8,831 nt of DNA from Dialister sp. CAG:486 (lineage in GTDB: Bacteria > Bacillota > Negativicutes > Veillonellales > Dialisteraceae). A model generated the notes under the pieces. It saw only the letters and a list, made by a program, of their open reading frames with translations, had not been told where the DNA came from and searched no databases. Shown piece after piece: positions 1 through 5,585 of this stretch. The DNA lies in assembly GCA_000434475.1 (NCBI GenBank), contig FR879624.1, forward strand, positions 1-8,831, given 5' to 3'. Each line of letters begins with the position of its first letter. Within the stretch, counting starts at the first letter, position 1. A program made the position numbers and the translations under genes.

Positions 1-353
1 CTCAGGCAACGGTTCAGCGCGATGATCATCCCCACCGTCGACTCCGCGATGCCGCGCGCCCATCCGCCGGCATTGCAGTAGAGCTTCATGTCTGAAGGAA
101 GTTCTGCCATAGACAGATGGTCGACGCCCGTCCGCGTCGTCTGTACCATACGCGGATGACCCAGCAGCTGCTGCTCTTCTTTGGTGAGGTCACCCACGAT
201 ATTGTGCGTGAGTACGACATCGGCGGTGCGAATGGCATGAAGCCGCTCCTCTTCTCCCATTTCTTCCATCCACGAAATCTGGCAGTCCGGAAAGAGCGCT
301 TCGGCTTCTTTCTGGAAATTCTTCTTGATCGGCGCGGAAATAGCTATACGCAT
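1..353 (-). CDS. D-isomer-specific 2-hydroxyacid dehydrogenase, N-terminal part (cut by window edge)
   Basis: Only the first 117 codons are present; the gene continues beyond position 1. The protein begins MRIAISAPIKKNF and has the layout of the N-terminal catalytic lobe of NAD-dependent D-2-hydroxyacid dehydrogenases. Visible family signs are the 'ADVVLTHN' strand near residues 44-51, the 'TTRTGVDHL' turn near 73-81, and the segment 'NAGGWARGIAESTVGMIIAL' ending at about residue 114, which resembles the helix leading into the NAD-binding domain. The GxGxxG dinucleotide loop and the catalytic Arg/Glu/His would lie outside the window, so the substrate (phosphoglycerate, lactate, glyoxylate or another 2-oxo acid) cannot be assigned. 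The ATG at 351-353 has a good ribosome-binding site (AAAGGAGA) starting 7 bases upstream. The spacer upstream carries repeats and a long inverted repeat that may form part of the leader. Confidence 0.8.
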   Translation of the reverse strand, partial: MRIAISAPIKKNFQKEAEALFPDCQISWMEEMGEEERLHAIRTADVVLTHNIVGDLTKEEQQLLGHPRMVQTTRTGVDHLSMAELPSDMKLYCNAGGWARGIAESTVGMIIALNRCL

Positions 354-393
354 AGATTTTTCTCCTTTATATCTGAAAATGGGTTCGAGGGAT

Positions 394-516
394 AGCTCAT
401 AGGGCGTGCTGTCCCTGGATGACCGATAAAAGCTCTGCTCAAATAAGGCAGGGGAATGAAGGTGGCGGCTTCGCCGCGAATATATGGGGGCGTAATGCCT
501 GAAGGCCCTATGAGCT
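394..516. repeat. Nested inverted repeat upstream of the dehydrogenase gene
   Basis: A perfect 12-bp inverted repeat, AGCTCATAGGGC at 394-405 and GCCCTATGAGCT at 505-516, encloses a second inverted pair (AGGCA at 446-450, TGCCT at 496-500). That pair encloses a third (GCGGC at 465-469, GCCGC at 473-477, loop TTC). Read on the minus strand it sits 41 bases before the dehydrogenase start, so it could fold in that mRNA leader. Its centre (GAAGGTGGCGGC) resembles, in opposite orientation, the GCCACCTTC module of the repeats at 557-709 and 8566-8690. A degenerate palindromic repeat is therefore the simplest reading. I could not match it to a known riboswitch class. Confidence 0.55.
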
Positions 517-556
517 GATGCGATCCTCGTATCGTCAGCCTTCCCTAGGGAAAGGG

Positions 557-709
557 TTTGTGTCGGAAATAGCGGCGCTCGGGTGCTTTCGTTAATGGCG
601 CACTTGAGACGATCGTCTTCCCCTCTCTTTCATGTCGCTAGAACCCTATCCGGCTCCCTCCGCTCGCCACCTTCCCCACGCGGGGAAGGCTTTGTGTCGG
701 GAATAGCGG
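557..709 (+). repeat. GC-rich modular dispersed repeat, copy A
   Basis: This non-coding segment belongs to the same family as 8346-8831. It holds GCTCGGGTGCTTTCGTTAAT, ACTTGAGACGATC and CCCTATCCGGCTC, then a perfect 8-bp hairpin CCTTCCCC/GGGGAAGG at 670-689. Nearly all of this recurs at 8574-8685. A 19-bp direct repeat (TTTGTGTCGG, then A or G, then AATAGCGG; one mismatch) lies at 557-575 and 691-709, each copy just after a CCTTCCC-type palindrome. The block is therefore a tandem of about 134 bp. The rest of the 354-772 spacer holds the inverted repeat at 394-516. I see no terminator after xseB. Confidence 0.75.
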
Positions 710-772
710 TATCCCCATATCGCAGCCTTGTGTTTTCCTCACTCCGGGCAAAGATGTATCCCCGTAGACTCT

Positions 773-1000
773 CTATTTCTCCTCGAAATCCTCGAGCGTG
801 AATCCATCGGCATCCTCCACGATCTTCTGCACTTCCGTCTCTGCCATCTCCAGCTTTTTATTGCAGAAACGTCCGACGTCGACGGCATCGCGGAAAACCT
901 TCAGCGCCTCATCCAGCGGAAGATTTCCCTTTTCCAGCATTGCGACCTGCTCCTTCAAGCTCTGCAGCCCCTCTTCGAATGACATTTTCTCCGTTTCCAT
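773..1000 (-). CDS. xseB: Exodeoxyribonuclease VII small subunit
   Basis: This 75-residue acidic helical protein has the XseB signature FEEGLQSLKEQVAMLEKGNLPLDEAL at residues 8-33, followed by a second helix with CNKKLEMAE. Length fits the family (about 60-85 residues). XseB binds along the XseA coiled coil to form exonuclease VII, a cytoplasmic, metal-independent nuclease that degrades single-stranded DNA to short oligonucleotides from either end. Its ATG (998-1000) is three bases beyond the xseA stop, and its Shine-Dalgarno-like AAAGGGTG lies within the last codons of xseA, so the two genes are probably translationally linked. An internal Met at residue 6, with CGGAGAAA before it, is a possible alternative start (ATG at 983-985). 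In many Firmicutes ispA follows xseB; here a repeat block does. Confidence 0.93.
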   Translation of the reverse strand: METEKMSFEEGLQSLKEQVAMLEKGNLPLDEALKVFRDAVDVGRFCNKKLEMAETEVQKIVEDADGFTLEDFEEK

Positions 1001-1003
1001 GAC

Positions 1004-2146
1004 CTACACCCTTTCTTTTTTTATCTCTGATACGACGGAGGAGATCGTCCCATCCGCCACTGTCGTCCTGATCGTGTCTCCCACTGATACATCCGATACG
1101 CATTGCACGGCTCTGCGCCCCGCCGCGGTCGTGATGGTGTACCCGCGGGAAAGCACTGTCAGCGGGCTCAGTGCCGAGAGCTTCGCCGCCATGAGCGATA
1201 GCCTGTGCTTCTTCGCATCCAGCTCCGCCTCCATCGCCTGCGCGAGTTCCTGCTGCAGACTGTCTGCCAGCTGCGCATTCTCATGGATCTTTTTCCCCAG
1301 CAGCTTTGCCGCCTTGTCCAAATAAAAGACGATGCCATTTCTATACGCCGCCACATCGATGACCGCAAACTCAGCAGCCTGCGAAGGCGTCGCCGCCCGC
1401 GCATCTGCCGCAAAGTCCGATAATGTGAAATCCGTCTCATGCCCCACAGCGCTGATGATCGGGATCTTCGATGCCGCGATGGCGCGCACCACCGGCTCCT
1501 CATTGAAGGCCCACAGATCCTCGATCGAGCCGCCGCCGCGCCCAACGATCAGAAGATCTGCCAAGTGATTTCGCTGAAAGAAATCGATCGCATGCACGAT
1601 CTCCCCTGCAGCCTCCTCCCCCTGCACGGACACCGGATACAGGATGAGCTTCACGCCCTTGTTCCGCCGCCGCGACACCGTGATGATATCATGCACCGCC
1701 GCCCCTGAAGGCGACGTGATGATCCCGATCGCCCGCGGCAGACGAGGCAGCGGCTTCTTCCGAGAGTCATCAAAAAGCCCTTCCTTCGTGAGCTTCTCCT
1801 TCAGCGCCTCATACGCCTGCATTAGATCCCCGATCCCCTGCCGGCGCATCGCACTCACATAGAGCTGGTACACCCCGTCCCTTTCATAGACCGAGATCGA
1901 GCCGAGAGCCACGACCTTCTCCCCATTCTGCGGAGTGAAGGACAGGTGCGCCGCGCTGCTCTTGAACATGACGCACTTCAGCGCCGACTTCTCATCCTTC
2001 AGCGTGAAATAGCAATGCCCCGATCCATACCGCTTGAAATTCGATACCTCTCCCATCACCGGAATATGATGCAGATCACTCTGCGATTCCAGCAGCTGCT
2101 TCAGGTACTGATTGACCTCACTTACCGAAAATCCTTGCTTATCCAT
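1004..2146 (-). CDS. xseA: Exodeoxyribonuclease VII large (catalytic) subunit
   Basis: This 380-residue protein is the nuclease subunit of exonuclease VII, which trims single-stranded DNA in repair and recombination. Residues about 5-100 form the OB-fold that binds ssDNA (SVSEVNQYLK at the start, 'GSGHCYFTLKD' at 41-51). Residues about 118-260 are the catalytic domain, with SPSGAAVHDI (145-154), GRGGGSIEDLWAFNEE (202-217) and the VGHETD motif (234-239), all hallmarks of the family. Residues about 262-325 are a coiled coil for XseB binding, and LSPLTVLSRGYTIT (326-339) is the conserved C-terminal motif. I chose the ATG at 2144-2146 because AAGGAGAAG lies just upstream and the protein then starts as homologs do. 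An in-frame ATG 19 codons earlier adds only a Cys/Arg-rich stretch unlike the family. The coiled coil looks somewhat short compared with the roughly 450-residue forms. Confidence 0.96.
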   Translation of the reverse strand: MDKQGFSVSEVNQYLKQLLESQSDLHHIPVMGEVSNFKRYGSGHCYFTLKDEKSALKCVMFKSSAAHLSFTPQNGEKVVALGSISVYERDGVYQLYVSAMRRQGIGDLMQAYEALKEKLTKEGLFDDSRKKPLPRLPRAIGIITSPSGAAVHDIITVSRRRNKGVKLILYPVSVQGEEAAGEIVHAIDFFQRNHLADLLIVGRGGGSIEDLWAFNEEPVVRAIAASKIPIISAVGHETDFTLSDFAADARAATPSQAAEFAVIDVAAYRNGIVFYLDKAAKLLGKKIHENAQLADSLQQELAQAMEAELDAKKHRLSLMAAKLSALSPLTVLSRGYTITTAAGRRAVQCVSDVSVGDTIRTTVADGTISSVVSEIKKERV

Positions 2147-2225
2147 ACATCTTCTCCTTCGAAAGCACCTCTGACATCTCAGGGAATGAAGGAAACGCTC
2201 CAATCATCTGCGCATACCTTTCCTA

Positions 2226-2386
2226 AGGAAACACTGATTCAATCGTTGTCAGATTTTACTCTTGAATTTTTATGCATAGCAAGGAATAACCTGACGAGAA
2301 TAGCGAGCTATTTAAGGAAGGTTATGACGAAGCTATGTATAAAAATTCTTGTAAAAGCTGACTCTGCGATTGAATCAGCGTTTCCC
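2226..2386. mobile_element. MITE-like palindromic element (161 bp), TA-flanked
   Basis: The ends are near-perfect inverted repeats: AGGAAACACTGATTCAATCG on the left, and the complement GGGAAACGCTGATTCAATCG on the right (2 differences in 20). A TA dinucleotide flanks each side (2224-2225 and 2387-2388). The internal sequence is also palindromic: GAATTTTTATGCATAGC near 2264-2280 pairs with GCTATGTATAAAAATTC near 2333-2349, and ATAACCT pairs with AGGTTAT around a centre TAGCGAGCTA. The whole element folds as one long imperfect hairpin. It has no ORF of its own. TA flanks and hairpin form fit non-autonomous elements mobilised by IS630/Tc1-mariner transposases (inference). A second, shorter member lies at 6217-6263. 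Confidence 0.75.
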
Positions 2387-2391
2387 TAAGT

Positions 2392-2440
2392 ATTGTAACG
2401 CCCCGCGCCCATTCATGCACGCATTTTCATTGCAGGGCTT
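2392..2440 (-). promoter_or_regulatory. Possible xseA promoter (weak)
   Basis: On the minus strand a TACAAT box (2392-2397) matches the sigma-A -10 consensus at 5 of 6 positions and lies just outside the MITE. The -35 region at the expected distance is poor (GTGCAT). If used, transcription would run through the whole palindromic element before reaching xseA. No better promoter is visible between the rplL terminator and xseA. Confidence 0.3.
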
Positions 2441-2485
2441 GGACGCAGAAGACATTCCCATTTTCACGGACTGTTTTCAGGAAAC

Positions 2486-2518
2486 AAAAAAGATCGGACT
2501 CCACACGGAGTCCGATCT
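2486..2518 (-). terminator. Intrinsic terminator after rplL
   Basis: A perfect 12-bp stem (AGATCGGACTCC at 2491-2502, GGAGTCCGATCT at 2507-2518) with a 4-base loop is followed on the minus strand by a run of six T (2491-2486). It lies 26 bases past the rplL stop and ends the ribosomal-protein operon. Confidence 0.95.
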
Positions 2519-2543
2519 TCTCGAGCTTTTAGCCTAGCCGCAA

Positions 2544-2912
2544 TTATTTCATTTCTACGGTAGCGCCAGCTGCTTCGAGTTTCTTCTTCATTTCTTCAGC
2601 TTCAGCTTTAGCAACGCCGGTCTTTACTTCTTTCGGAGCGCCGTCAACGAGTGCTTTAGCGTCTTTCAGGCCGAGGCCGGTGATTTCACGAACGGCTTTG
2701 ATGACCTGGATCTTCTGAGCGCCAACTTCTTTGAGGATAACGTCGAATTCAGATTTTTCTTCTTCAGCTGCTGCTGCTGCTGCCGGAGCTGCTGCTACAG
2801 CTACAGGAGCTGCTGCGGATACGCCGAATTTATCTTCGATAGCTTTTACGAGTTCGGACAGTTCGAGTACAGACATTTCTGCAATGGCATTAAGGATTTC
2901 TTCGTTAGTCAT
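2544..2912 (-). CDS. rplL: 50S ribosomal protein L7/L12
   Basis: This 122-residue protein is L7/L12, the multicopy stalk protein that recruits and activates translational GTPases on the 50S subunit. Residues 1-33 ([10 protein letters not shown] to DKFGV) form the dimerisation domain that docks on L10. Residues 34-51 are an Ala/Pro/Val hinge encoded by a GCT/GCA-rich repeat-like stretch. Residues 52-122 are the factor-binding domain, with the conserved [20 protein letters not shown] and [11 protein letters not shown] motifs. The ATG at 2910-2912 follows a GGAGGA ribosome-binding site by 7 bases; an in-frame ATG 5 codons upstream overlaps that site and is not the start. The gene follows rplJ by 37 bases and is closed by a terminator. 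rpoB, the usual next gene, is absent here. Confidence 0.98.
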   Translation of the reverse strand: MTNEEILNAIAEMSVLELSELVKAIEDKFGVSAAAPVAVAAAPAAAAAAEEEKSEFDVILKEVGAQKIQVIKAVREITGLGLKDAKALVDGAPKEVKTGVAKAEAEEMKKKLEAAGATVEMK

Positions 2913-2949
2913 TTTTATTTCCTCCATGGAATAGTTTTATGCGTAGATC

Positions 2950-3498
2950 TTACGCAGATTCTTTCTGTTTACGCAGTGCTTCGAGAGCATATGCGAGGTT
3001 CTGGATGTTGCCGTTGAGGGCACGTGCCAGTCCGGTGATCGGAGCCAGCAGGGTCGCTGCGACCATACCCAGCAGCTGTTCTTTGGACGGCAGGTCTGCC
3101 AGTGCCTGAACAGCTTTTGCGTCGATGACTTTGCCGTCGAGGACGCCAGCTTTGACAACGATAGCTTCGCTCTTGGTTTCTTTGAAGAATTCTTTCAGAG
3201 CTGCTGCCGGTGCGACCGGATCGTCTTTGCAGGTTGCAAGACCATTCGGGCCAGCAAGCAGATCGTCAAGACCTTCCAGACCGAGTTCGTCAGCTGCGAT
3301 GCGGGTCAGTGTGTTTTTGATAACCTTGTATTCAACACCGTGTGCAAGGAATTTACGACGGAGAAGTGTCGCATTCTTTACGTCCAGTTTGTTGAAGGAT
3401 ACCAGAACTACGCCCTGGGAAGCCAGCTTTTCTTTCATTTCTGCAACGATGGCTTCTTTTTCCGGACGAATTCTAACTTCATACTTTTCTTCGCTCAT
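2950..3498 (-). CDS. rplJ: 50S ribosomal protein L10
   Basis: This 182-residue protein is L10, the base of the ribosomal stalk; it binds 23S rRNA and carries L7/L12 dimers. The N-terminal RNA-binding domain shows LRRKFLAHGVEYKVIKNTL (46-64) and LDDLLAGPNGLA (77-88). LPSKEQLLGMVAATLLAPI (136-154) leads to the C-terminal helix (about 160-180) that docks L12. Length is normal, though the family is often nearer 165-175. The ATG at 3496-3498 has an AGGAGGTG ribosome-binding site. The 166-base spacer to rplA holds an L10 leader and hairpin, so L10-L12 probably regulates its own synthesis independently of rplKA. Confidence 0.97.
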   Translation of the reverse strand: MSEEKYEVRIRPEKEAIVAEMKEKLASQGVVLVSFNKLDVKNATLLRRKFLAHGVEYKVIKNTLTRIAADELGLEGLDDLLAGPNGLATCKDDPVAPAAALKEFFKETKSEAIVVKAGVLDGKVIDAKAVQALADLPSKEQLLGMVAATLLAPITGLARALNGNIQNLAYALEALRKQKESA

Positions 3499-3547
3499 AG
3501 TACACCTCCTCTGCTATGGGATTTTATTATTTATCACGTTAGCTAAA

Positions 3548-3590
3548 ACGACCTCGCATTCCGCGAGGTCGTGTACTGGCTTTGCAGTAC
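3548..3590 (-). terminator. Attenuator-type hairpins before rplJ
   Basis: Read on the minus strand, a 6-bp hairpin (GTACTG/CAGTAC, 3573-3590) is followed immediately by a perfect 10-bp stem (ACGACCTCGC/GCGAGGTCGT, loop GGAAT, 3548-3572) and a short T run (TTTTAGC). The stem is terminator-strength, but the T run is short. It lies between the L10 leader core and the rplJ ribosome-binding site, where Firmicute L10 leaders place their attenuator. The 5' arm contains CCTCG, which can pair instead with CGAGG of the leader core (3595-3599), giving a possible antiterminator. Confidence 0.65.
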
Positions 3591-3594
3591 TCAG

Positions 3595-3650
3595 CCTCGG
3601 GAGGCGGGCTACGCCCTTTAAAATGTCTTACCGCCGGTCTTAAGCTAAGT
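3595..3650 (-). ncRNA. L10 ribosomal-protein leader (rplJ leader)
   Basis: The minus strand reads CTTAAGACCGGCGG, then a short GGGC/GCCC hairpin, then CCGCCTCCCGAGG. This matches what I know of the L10 leader in Firmicutes: a helix bearing a UAAGAC bulge on one side and CCGAGG on the other, closed over GC-rich pairs. L10, in complex with L12, binds this RNA when unassembled on ribosomes and represses rplJL. Its position in the rplA-rplJ spacer is the expected one. Boundaries are approximate because I judged the fold by eye. Confidence 0.75.
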
Positions 3651-3664
3651 GTAAATAGGTAAAA

Positions 3665-4369
3665 TTATGCTTTTGCTGCTACCACTTTGGTGAGGTCGAG
3701 GTGGATGCCGCGGCCCATGGTGGAGCTGATGGTGAGGCTCTTCATGTAGACGCCCTTTACAGTGGAAGGACGAGCTTTGAGGATGGTATTGTAGATAGCG
3801 AGCAGGTTCTGTTTCAGTTTGTCTTCGTCAAAGGATACTTTGCCGATGATGACCTGGACGTTGCCGGCTTTATCTGTACGATACTGTACCTTGCCGCCTT
3901 TGATCTCGTTGACAGCCTTGGTCACATCCATGGTGACGGTGCCAACCTTCGGGTTTGGCATGAGGCCTTTCGGTCCGAGTACACGGCCCAGACGACCTAC
4001 GACAGCCATCATGTCCGGTGTAGCTACTACGACGTCAAAGTCCATCCAGCCCTGCATGATCTTGTCGGCCAGTTCTTTTCCGCCTACGTAGTCAGCGCCT
4101 GCTGCTTTTGCTTCGTCTTCCTTGTGGTCTTTAGCAAATACGAGAACCTTCTTGGATTTGCCGGTGCCTGCAGGAAGTACGGTAGCGCCGCGGAGCTGCT
4201 GATCAGCGTATTTCGGGTTGATATTCAGGTTGAAAGCAACTTCTACAGTTTCATCGAACTTTGCGGATGCTGCTTCTTTCACAAGCTTTACAGCTTCGTC
4301 GATGTCATAGAGCTTATGACTGTCAACGATGGCTGCTGCGGCTTTCTGTTTCTTTGTCAGTTTTGCCAT
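3665..4369 (-). CDS. rplA: 50S ribosomal protein L1
   Basis: This 234-residue protein is L1, which forms the mobile stalk on the E-site side of the 50S subunit and helps release deacylated tRNA. Family signs are [13 protein letters not shown] (38-50), [19 protein letters not shown] (125-143) and the C-terminal [11 protein letters not shown] (216-226). Length equals the bacterial norm. In many bacteria and archaea L1 is also the translational repressor of its own operon, binding an mRNA copy of its 23S site; a matching structure precedes rplK here (4879-4912). The start is the ATG at 4367-4369 after AGGAGG. The spacer to rplK is 53 bases and holds a small GTGG/CCAC hairpin (4383-4409). Confidence 0.98.
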   Translation of the reverse strand: MAKLTKKQKAAAAIVDSHKLYDIDEAVKLVKEAASAKFDETVEVAFNLNINPKYADQQLRGATVLPAGTGKSKKVLVFAKDHKEDEAKAAGADYVGGKELADKIMQGWMDFDVVVATPDMMAVVGRLGRVLGPKGLMPNPKVGTVTMDVTKAVNEIKGGKVQYRTDKAGNVQVIIGKVSFDEDKLKQNLLAIYNTILKARPSTVKGVYMKSLTISSTMGRGIHLDLTKVVAAKA

Positions 4370-4422
4370 TGTTTCCTCCTATGTGGTCTTTGGGGTTCTA
4401 CCCTGCCACGAATGGGTCAGTC

Positions 4423-4848
4423 TTAGTCTACAACTTCGATGCCCATAGAACGAGCTGTGCCTTCGATCAGGCGCATAGCTGCTTCTACAGTGTTAGCGTT
4501 CAGGTCTGGCATCTTTGTTTCAGCGATTTCCTTGACCTGTGCTTTGGTGACTTTGCCGACTTTGTTCTTGTTCGGTTCACCAGAAGCCTTTTCGAGTCCG
4601 GCTGCTTTCTTCAGAAGAACAGCTGCCGGCGGAGTTTTACAAATAAATGTAAAGCTTCTATCTTCAAAAACGGTAATTTCTACAGGGATGATCAGGCCTA
4701 CCTGCTTTGCAGTGCGATCGTTGAAATCTTTAACGAAGGCCATGATGTTGACGCCTGCCTGGCCGAGGGCCGGGCCTACTGGCGGTGCTGGGGTAGCTTT
4801 GCCAGCTGCGACCTGCAGTTTAACAACTTTAGAGATTTTCTTTGCCAT
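4423..4848 (-). CDS. rplK: 50S ribosomal protein L11
   Basis: This 141-residue protein is L11, which with L10-L12 forms the GTPase-associated centre and is the thiostrepton/RelA-linked site of the 50S subunit. The N-terminal domain has the proline-rich [17 protein letters not shown] (18-34); the RNA-binding C-terminal domain has [14 protein letters not shown] (71-84) and [16 protein letters not shown] (124-139). I chose the ATG at 4846-4848 because the strong AAGGAGGTG site is 7 bases upstream and [12 protein letters not shown] is the standard N-terminus. The longer in-frame reading from 4911 would translate the regulatory leader. The gene lies 106 bases after nusG. Confidence 0.98.
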   Translation of the reverse strand: MAKKISKVVKLQVAAGKATPAPPVGPALGQAGVNIMAFVKDFNDRTAKQVGLIIPVEITVFEDRSFTFICKTPPAAVLLKKAAGLEKASGEPNKNKVGKVTKAQVKEIAETKMPDLNANTVEAAMRLIEGTARSMGIEVVD

Positions 4849-4878
4849 AATGTTACACCTCCTTGTCCTTGTTGGAAT

Positions 4879-4912
4879 GTGGTACTTACGGGCTGTAACG
4901 GGCCCTCCCACC
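4879..4912 (-). promoter_or_regulatory. Probable L1-binding operator RNA in the rplK leader
   Basis: The minus strand reads GGTGG, GA, GGGC, an 8-base loop, GCCC, GTAAGTA, CCAC. That is two short helices (GTGG/CCAC and GGGC/GCCC) separated by an asymmetric internal loop with GA on one side and about seven bases on the other. The 23S rRNA L1 site has the same design and much of the same sequence (GGUGGGAGGC on one strand; GCC-G...A-UACCAC on the other). The mimic ends about 14 bases before the rplK ribosome-binding site, where bound L1 could block initiation. L1 control of rplK-rplA is established in E. coli; its use here is inference from the match. Confidence 0.7.
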
Positions 4913-4943
4913 GTGGGACGAGCCTAGTTCGAGGCAGTCCCAC
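4913..4943 (-). promoter_or_regulatory. Upstream hairpin in the rplK leader
   Basis: On the minus strand GTGGGAC (4943-4937) pairs with GTCCCAC (4919-4913), with a further GCCT/AGGC helix inside. The 3' arm abuts the L1-site mimic, and its CCCAC could instead pair with the GTGGG that begins the mimic, so the two folds may compete. Confidence 0.5.
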
Positions 4944-4971
4944 TGTATATTGAATCACGGAAGTGGTTCAA
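4944..4971 (-). promoter_or_regulatory. Possible internal promoter for rplK-rplA-rplJ-rplL
   Basis: On the minus strand TTGAAC (4966-4971, within the last codons of nusG) and TATACA (4944-4949) are separated by 16 bases. Each box matches consensus at 4 of 6 positions. A start near 4937 would begin the transcript within or next to the hairpin at 4913-4943. This is a modest match, and readthrough from the upstream promoters could supply these genes instead. Confidence 0.35.
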
Positions 4972-5572
4972 AAGAGCCGGCTTCCAGTTCAATCGTAGTG
5001 GTAGTTCCGAAATTGCTGATATCAGCCTTGATCTTGGTCTTGTCTTCAGCGACTTCGAGTACGACAGCAGTGCGGTCTTCGAATACACCCTTGGTGATAC
5101 GGACGCGATCGCCGGCTTTGACGTCGACGGCTACTGCTTTCTTTGTATTCATGCCATGAATGATGCGGTCTGCTTCTTCGTCAGAAAGCGGGATCGGCTT
5201 CGTGGTCGTCCCAACGAATCCGGTGACGCCAGGGGTATTTCTGACGACATACCAGCTTCTGTCATTGACTTCCATCTTGATCAGAAGGTAGCCGGGGAAC
5301 ACTTTGTGAGCAACCACTCTTGTCTTCCCATCTTTTTCTTCTTCTTCATCCTGAAGAGGGAGCAGGATCTCGAGGATCGTATCATCCATGCCCATGGAAT
5401 GAACCTTGCGGGTCAGGGTATCCTTGACTTTATTTTCATAGCCGGAGTAGGTATGGATGACATACCAGCGGATATCTTTGGAGCCAACGCTCGGAGCGCC
5501 GATCTCGGTCGGTGCACTGACTTCGCTCTGTTCTTCTTTTAAGTTTTTGTTTTCAGCTTCGATATCAGACAT
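4955..5572 (-). CDS. nusG: Transcription termination/antitermination factor NusG
   Basis: This 205-residue protein is NusG, which binds the clamp of RNA polymerase and modulates pausing, termination and coupling to ribosomes. The NGN domain runs from about residue 34 (RWYVIHTYSGYENKVK) to 140, with KVFPGYLLIKM (90-100) and RNTPGVTGFVG (111-121). The KOW domain follows (about 149-204). Residues 1-32 are a Glu/Ser-rich N-terminal extension absent from typical NusG of about 175-180 residues. The KOW turn reads TKGVFEDRTAVV rather than the common G-P-F-x-x-F-x-G. The start ATG (5570-5572) has a strong GAGGAGGAG site overlapping the secE stop region; the gap to secE is 13 bases, so coupling is likely. 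Confidence 0.97.
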   Translation of the reverse strand: MSDIEAENKNLKEEQSEVSAPTEIGAPSVGSKDIRWYVIHTYSGYENKVKDTLTRKVHSMGMDDTILEILLPLQDEEEEKDGKTRVVAHKVFPGYLLIKMEVNDRSWYVVRNTPGVTGFVGTTTKPIPLSDEEADRIIHGMNTKKAVAVDVKAGDRVRITKGVFEDRTAVVLEVAEDKTKIKADISNFGTTTTIELEAGSFEPLP

Positions 5573-5585
5573 AGCTCTCCTCCTC

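Noticed and set aside
394..516. Known riboswitch upstream of the dehydrogenase
   Set aside because: I compared it by eye with common classes (SAM, TPP, glycine, cobalamin, FMN, c-di-GMP) and saw no diagnostic core. Repeat similarity gives another explanation.
2147..2203. Upstream start for xseA adding 19 residues
   Set aside because: The added residues are Cys/Arg-rich and unlike XseA N-termini. The internal ATG at 2144-2146 has a far better ribosome-binding site.
2190..2215. Additional MITE end at AAGGAAACGCTCCAATCATCTGCG-like sequence
   Set aside because: It shares only the GGAAACGCT core, lacks a flanking TA and any partner end, and overlaps the region just upstream of xseA. The match is too weak to call.
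4849..4911. Upstream start for rplK adding 21 residues
   Set aside because: It would translate the L1-binding leader and bypass the strong AAGGAGGTG site. L11 proteins begin at MAKK.
3701..4953. Two long plus-strand frames (241 and 230 codons) opposite rplA and rplK
   Set aside because: They are Cys/Phe-rich shadows of conserved ribosomal-protein genes, without start signals.
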